Made by a program: the position numbers and the translations under genes. From Pseudomonadota bacterium (GTDB lineage: Bacteria > Pseudomonadota > Alphaproteobacteria > Rhizobiales > Beijerinckiaceae): DNA of 9,323 bases. How positions within the stretch are numbered: the stretch's first letter is position 1; each line of letters begins with the position of its first letter. The notes below the pieces were generated by a model. The model made no database searches. It worked only from the letters and a program-made list of their open reading frames with translations, and was not told the DNA's origin. This document shows, piece after piece, positions 7,062-9,323 of this stretch. The stretch covers positions 1 to 9,323 of the forward strand of contig JAGTAM010000304.1 in the NCBI GenBank assembly GCA_023422485.1, in the 5' to 3' direction.

Positions 7062-7128
7062 CATGTCAGCTCCCTCTGTTTCCCCACATCGCTTCTCACC
7101 GGTTTCCACCGGAAAGCAGTGTCACGCC

Positions 7129-7383
7129 ATGTCCCGTTTTCCGCTCCTCGCCGCGCTCGTCCTCGGCGGCGCCCCCCTCGCCAGCGCCGTCCAGGCGCAG
7201 GCCTTTCCCAACGACGAAGCGTCGGTGCGCTATCGCCGGCTGATCGAGCAGCTGCCGCCCTCCGAGCGCCCGCGCCCGCACGATCCCCGCTGGACCACGA
7301 ACGCGATCAGCCCCAGCACCGGCCGCTTCGGCCTGCCGCTGTCCGGTCCGGCCGCCCGCGGCGGGATGACGGCGATCCGCTGA
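7129..7383 (+). CDS. Small predicted secreted protein, function unknown
   Basis: This 84-residue product has a textbook Sec signal peptide: MSRF, a hydrophobic core PLLAALVLGGAPLASAV and a cleavage site QAQA before FPNDEA near residue 25. The mature part of about 59 residues contains RYRRLIEQLPPSERPRPHDPRW and ends ISPSTGRFGLPLSGPAARGGMTAIR. It has no cysteines and is rich in Pro, Arg and Gly. I do not recognise the family. ATG 7129 is chosen because it gives the signal peptide directly; an in-frame ATG at 7063 would add 22 unlikely residues. The upstream site (GGAAAG, 7111-7116) is poorly spaced. GC-ending codon use and the signal peptide support a real gene. It lies between the pao operon and the permease, with no clear functional tie to either. 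Confidence 0.65.
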   Translation: MSRFPLLAALVLGGAPLASAVQAQAFPNDEASVRYRRLIEQLPPSERPRPHDPRWTTNAISPSTGRFGLPLSGPAARGGMTAIR

Positions 7384-7399
7384 GCGGGATCATCCGTCT

Positions 7400-7416
7400 C
7401 CGCCCGCTCCGGGCGG
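7400..7416. other. Short perfect GC hairpin
   Basis: CCGCCCG at 7400-7406 pairs with CGGGCGG at 7410-7416 around a CTC loop, 17 bases after the stop of the small secreted protein. No T-tract follows, so it is at most a weak terminator or an mRNA-stabilising structure. Confidence 0.35.
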
Positions 7417-7468
7417 TGTCGCGGTCTGGCCTGCGTCGTCCACGCCTGCCATGAGGAAAGCCCCTCAT

Positions 7469-7522
7469 CCGGACAGGATCTGCGCGGCGATGAACAGGAA
7501 GCCGGACACGATCGTCGCGGCC
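7469..7522 (+). repeat. Imperfect direct repeat around the permease start
   Basis: Bases 7469-7489 and 7502-7522 match at 17 of 21 positions (CCGGACA-GATC--CGCGGC core), with 33 bases between repeat starts. The copies are in the same reading frame, so the translated N-termini PDRICAA and PDTIVAA repeat, each preceded by an ATG-led segment (from 7451 and 7490). It looks like an old small tandem duplication covering the translation start. Confidence 0.5.
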
Positions 7523-8839
7523 GCCCCGAAGCCGCATTGGCTCGAACGCCGGTTCAAGCTGGAGGCGCACGGCACCACGGTCCGCACCGAGCTGCTGGCG
7601 GGGCTGACCACCTTCCTCACCATGGCCTACATCGTCTTCGTCAACCCGAGCATCCTGGCCGATGCCGGGATGCCGAAGGACTCGGTCTTCGTCGCGACCT
7701 GCCTCATCGCCGCGCTGGGCTCCCTCGTGATGGCGTTCGCCGCCAACTGGCCGGTGGCGCTCGCGCCGGGGATGGGGCTGAACGCCTACTTCGCCTACGT
7801 CGTCGTGCAGGGCATGGGCTACACGTGGCAGGCGGCGCTCGGCGCGGTGTTCCTCTCCGGCCTCTGCTTCCTCGCCGTGACGCTGACGGGTCTGCGCGGG
7901 ATCATCGTCGCCGGCATCCCGCGCTCGATGCGCATCGCGCTCACCGTCGGCATCGGCCTGTTCCTCGCGATCATCGCGCTCAAGAATGCGGGCGTGGTGG
8001 CCGCCAACCCCGCCACCTTCGTGACGCTCGGCGACCTGCGCCAGCCCGGCACCGTGCTCGCCGCCCTCGGCTTCCTGATGGTGGCGGTGCTCTCGGCGCG
8101 GCGGGTGCGGGCGGCGCTGCTCCTCACCATCCTGACGGTGACGGGCCTGAGCTTCGTCTTCGCCGGCAACGCCTTCCAGGGCATCGTCTCGGCGCCGCCC
8201 TCGCTGGCACCGACGTTGTTCGCCCTCGACATCCCCGGCGCGCTCACCGGAGGGCTCCTCAACGTCATCCTCGTGCTGTTCCTGGTGGAGCTGTTCGACG
8301 CCACCGGCACACTGATGGCAGTGGCCAGCCGCGCCGGGCTCCTGCCGGAGGCGGGGCACTCGGCCGCACTCGACCGGGCGCTGATGGCCGATTCCGCAGC
8401 GATCTTCACCGGTTCGCTGCTGGGCACGTCGAGCACCACCGCCTATCTCGAGAGCGCGGCCGGGGTGGAGGAGGGCGGGCGCACCGGGCTCACCGCCGCG
8501 ACCGTCGCCGTGCTGTTCCTGGCCTGCCTGTTCTTCGCGCCGCTCGCCGGCTCGGTCCCGGCCTACGCCACCGCGCCGGCCCTGTTCTACGTCGCCTGCC
8601 TGATGCTGCGCGACCTCACCGCCCTCGACTGGGACGACCTCACGGAGGTGATCCCGGCCTGCGTCACCGCGCTCCTGATGCCGTTCACCTATTCCATCGC
8701 CAACGGCGTCGCCTTCGGCTTCATCACCTACGCCCTGCTGAAGGCGCTCACCGGGCGCGCCCGCGAGGTGAAGCCGGTGGTGTGGGTGATCGCCGCCGTC
8801 TTCCTGTTCAAGTTCATCGAGACCGGCGGCGCGCATTGA
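7490..8839 (+). CDS. NCS2-family purine permease (AzgA-like)
   Basis: This inner-membrane transporter belongs to the AzgA branch of the NCS2 nucleobase family, whose members import adenine, guanine and/or hypoxanthine, generally by proton symport. The 449-residue form has the usual length. Signature stretches are LERRFKLEAHGTTVRTELLAGLTTFLTMAYIVFVNPSIL (18-56, with the HGTTVRTE motif), LAPGMGLNAYFAY (91-103), LFLVELFDATGTLMAV (263-278) and LGTSSTTAYLESAAGVEEGGRTGLTA (311-336). Many hydrophobic helices are evident. An in-frame ATG at 7451 would add 13 residues but lacks a Shine-Dalgarno; ATG 7490 has AGGA 11 bases upstream and gives the normal N-terminus. The two starts lie in an imperfect duplication. 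The exact purine cannot be read from the sequence. Confidence 0.93.
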   Translation: MNRKPDTIVAAAPKPHWLERRFKLEAHGTTVRTELLAGLTTFLTMAYIVFVNPSILADAGMPKDSVFVATCLIAALGSLVMAFAANWPVALAPGMGLNAYFAYVVVQGMGYTWQAALGAVFLSGLCFLAVTLTGLRGIIVAGIPRSMRIALTVGIGLFLAIIALKNAGVVAANPATFVTLGDLRQPGTVLAALGFLMVAVLSARRVRAALLLTILTVTGLSFVFAGNAFQGIVSAPPSLAPTLFALDIPGALTGGLLNVILVLFLVELFDATGTLMAVASRAGLLPEAGHSAALDRALMADSAAIFTGSLLGTSSTTAYLESAAGVEEGGRTGLTAATVAVLFLACLFFAPLAGSVPAYATAPALFYVACLMLRDLTALDWDDLTEVIPACVTALLMPFTYSIANGVAFGFITYALLKALTGRAREVKPVVWVIAAVFLFKFIETGGAH

Positions 8840-8937
8840 CGGGTTCGCGGAGAAAGTGAACCGCCGCGCGGTGGCACGATCCGTCAACGAATTCGCGCCA
8901 CGATAGGCTGTGTCCGCGCCCGCCGGGCCCGGACGGC

Positions 8938-8975
8938 ACCGGCCATGAGAGACCGGTGACGGAGACCGGCCATGA
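8938..8975 (+). repeat. Direct repeat ACCGGCCATGA before the 65-residue gene
   Basis: The 11-mer ACCGGCCATGA occurs at 8938-8948 and again at 8965-8975, 27 bases apart. Both copies contain an ATG. The first opens only a four-codon frame (MRDR, stop at 8957-8959); the second is the start of the 65-residue gene and has GGAG seven bases upstream (8961-8964). It may be a small duplication of the start region or chance in GC-rich sequence. Confidence 0.4.
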
Positions 8976-9169
8976 TCAAGCGCACCGGCCTCGCAATCCT
9001 TCTCGGCCTCGGCGGCTTCGCCCTGGGCAGCGTCGTCGCGCGGGTGACAGGGGAGGGCGGTCCCCGCCCCGGCGGGAGGGCGGAGGCCCCGCCCGCCCTG
9101 CGCCACATCACGCAGCTTCCGCCGCCGCCCGCGAAGGCCGCCCGAGACGTCCCGCTTTCAGGCCGCTGA
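8972..9169 (+). CDS. Small membrane-anchored or exported proline-rich protein, function unknown
   Basis: The 65-residue product begins with MIKR, then a hydrophobic, glycine-rich segment (about residues 5-23, GLAILLGLGGFALGSVVA), which suits a single membrane anchor or an uncleaved signal. A short tail rich in Pro, Arg and Ala follows (PRPGGRAEAPPALR, QLPPPPAKAARD). GGAG lies seven bases before ATG 8972. Codons mostly end in G or C as in the neighbouring genes. I recognise no family. Its last 12 bases overlap, tail to tail, the stop region of the oxidoreductase on the other strand. The size and simple composition leave doubt that it is real, but start site, anchor and codon use agree. Confidence 0.55.
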   Translation: MIKRTGLAILLGLGGFALGSVVARVTGEGGPRPGGRAEAPPALRHITQLPPPPAKAARDVPLSGR

Positions 9170-9323
9170 GCGCTCGGGCGGGGTCTGCGCCGCCAGAGTG
9201 CCGTGTGCCTCGGCCAGGATCGCGTAGGAGGCGCGACGCGCCCCGTGGTCGTAGATCGCCGAGGCCGCCATCACCTCGTCGGCGCCGGTCTCGGCCCCCA
9301 GCGCCTCCCGCTCGGCGCGCACG
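9158..9323 (-). CDS. Luciferase-like (LLM class) flavin-dependent oxidoreductase, C-terminal end only
   Basis: Reading leftwards from the window edge, the reverse strand encodes the last 54 residues of a protein, stopping at 9158-9160. The segment ETGADEVMAASAIYDHGARRASYAILAEAH matches the typical C-terminus of luciferase-like monooxygenases of the MsnO8 type, where the TGADE motif and the IYDHxAR helix close the TIM barrel. The N-terminal 280 or so residues expected lie beyond 9323, so substrate and cofactor details cannot be judged. It converges with the 65-residue gene with a 12-base overlap. The superfamily is shared with SfnG at the other end of the window, but the C-terminus is of a different subgroup. 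Confidence 0.8.
   Translation of the reverse strand, partial: VRAEREALGAETGADEVMAASAIYDHGARRASYAILAEAHGTLAAQTPPERSAA

Noticed and set aside
4496..7099. Very long reverse-strand open frame (867 codons) opposite paoB/paoC, and a long forward shadow frame over 4648-7128
   Set aside because: The translations are low-complexity Arg/Gly/Ala/His-rich strings typical of out-of-frame reading in high-GC genes, while the paoB and paoC frames show full domain motifs.
7460..7560. Reverse-strand hydrophobic tail (ATIVSGFLFIAAQILSG then stop) opposite the permease start, considered as the end of an old membrane protein gene
   Set aside because: The frame is short, it continues into nothing recognisable, and it overlaps the well-supported N-terminus of the permease; probably coincidence.
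8872..8888. TGGCACG at 8872, as at 316, considered as a second sigma-54 -24 element
   Set aside because: The -12 position lacks TTGC at the right spacing, and a shared 10-mer in 9 kb of GC-rich DNA is expected by chance.
7307..9106. Reverse-strand open frame of 599 codons opposite the permease
   Set aside because: The product is an Arg/Gly/Glu/His-rich string with no domains; the forward frame is a clear NCS2 transporter.
1..9323. CRISPR arrays, insertion sequences, toxin-antitoxin pairs, prophage or defence genes
   Set aside because: No regularly spaced repeats, transposase motifs, integrase or defence-like domains were seen in any frame; the window is mainly metabolic and transport genes.

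Overview
The window is about 9.3 kb of very GC-rich DNA, with coding regions dominated by G/C-ending codons. It most resembles a chromosomal segment of a Rhizobiales alphaproteobacterium, probably Methylobacterium/Methylorubrum or a close relative. That guess rests on composition, on a CCTCATCCTGAGG-type intergenic palindrome of the kind abundant in this order, and on the protein families. It is recognition by eye, not a database result.

Left part (1-3123). Positions 1-387 carry no convincing gene. They hold several small hairpins, a strong intrinsic terminator (127-154) that must serve something upstream, and a less GC-rich stretch with a candidate sigma-70 promoter. Then come sfnG (388-1497), an FMNH2-dependent dimethyl sulfone monooxygenase, and sfnB (1681-2940), an acyl-CoA-dehydrogenase-fold flavin oxidoreductase of the sulfur-acquisition family. 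A large cloverleaf-like inverted repeat lies between them. Together they suggest scavenging of sulfur from dimethyl sulfone. SfnG chemistry also yields formaldehyde, which a methylotroph could use.

Centre (3124-7012). A tight three-gene operon encodes a molybdenum hydroxylase of the periplasmic aldehyde oxidoreductase type. paoA is the Tat-targeted 2x[2Fe-2S] subunit, paoB the FAD subunit with a four-cysteine insert for an additional [4Fe-4S] cluster, and paoC the molybdopterin subunit with the catalytic Glu. Electrons from aldehyde oxidation would pass from Mo through Fe-S to FAD. Only PaoA has an export signal, so the folded complex would leave the cytoplasm by hitch-hiking. The maturation chaperone (PaoD/XdhC type) is not in the window.

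Right part (7013-9323). A strong bulged hairpin follows paoC. Then come an 84-residue predicted secreted protein of unknown function, an AzgA-like NCS2 purine (adenine/guanine/hypoxanthine) permease, and a 65-residue putative membrane-anchored proline-rich protein. On the opposite strand is the C-terminal 54 residues of a luciferase-like flavin-dependent oxidoreductase, cut by the window edge and overlapping the small gene tail-to-tail.

Overall this is mostly recognisable metabolic and transport gene content. I found no clear undescribed multi-gene system. The less explained items are the structured left edge, the cloverleaf palindrome, the two small exported or membrane proteins, and a duplicated translation start at the permease.
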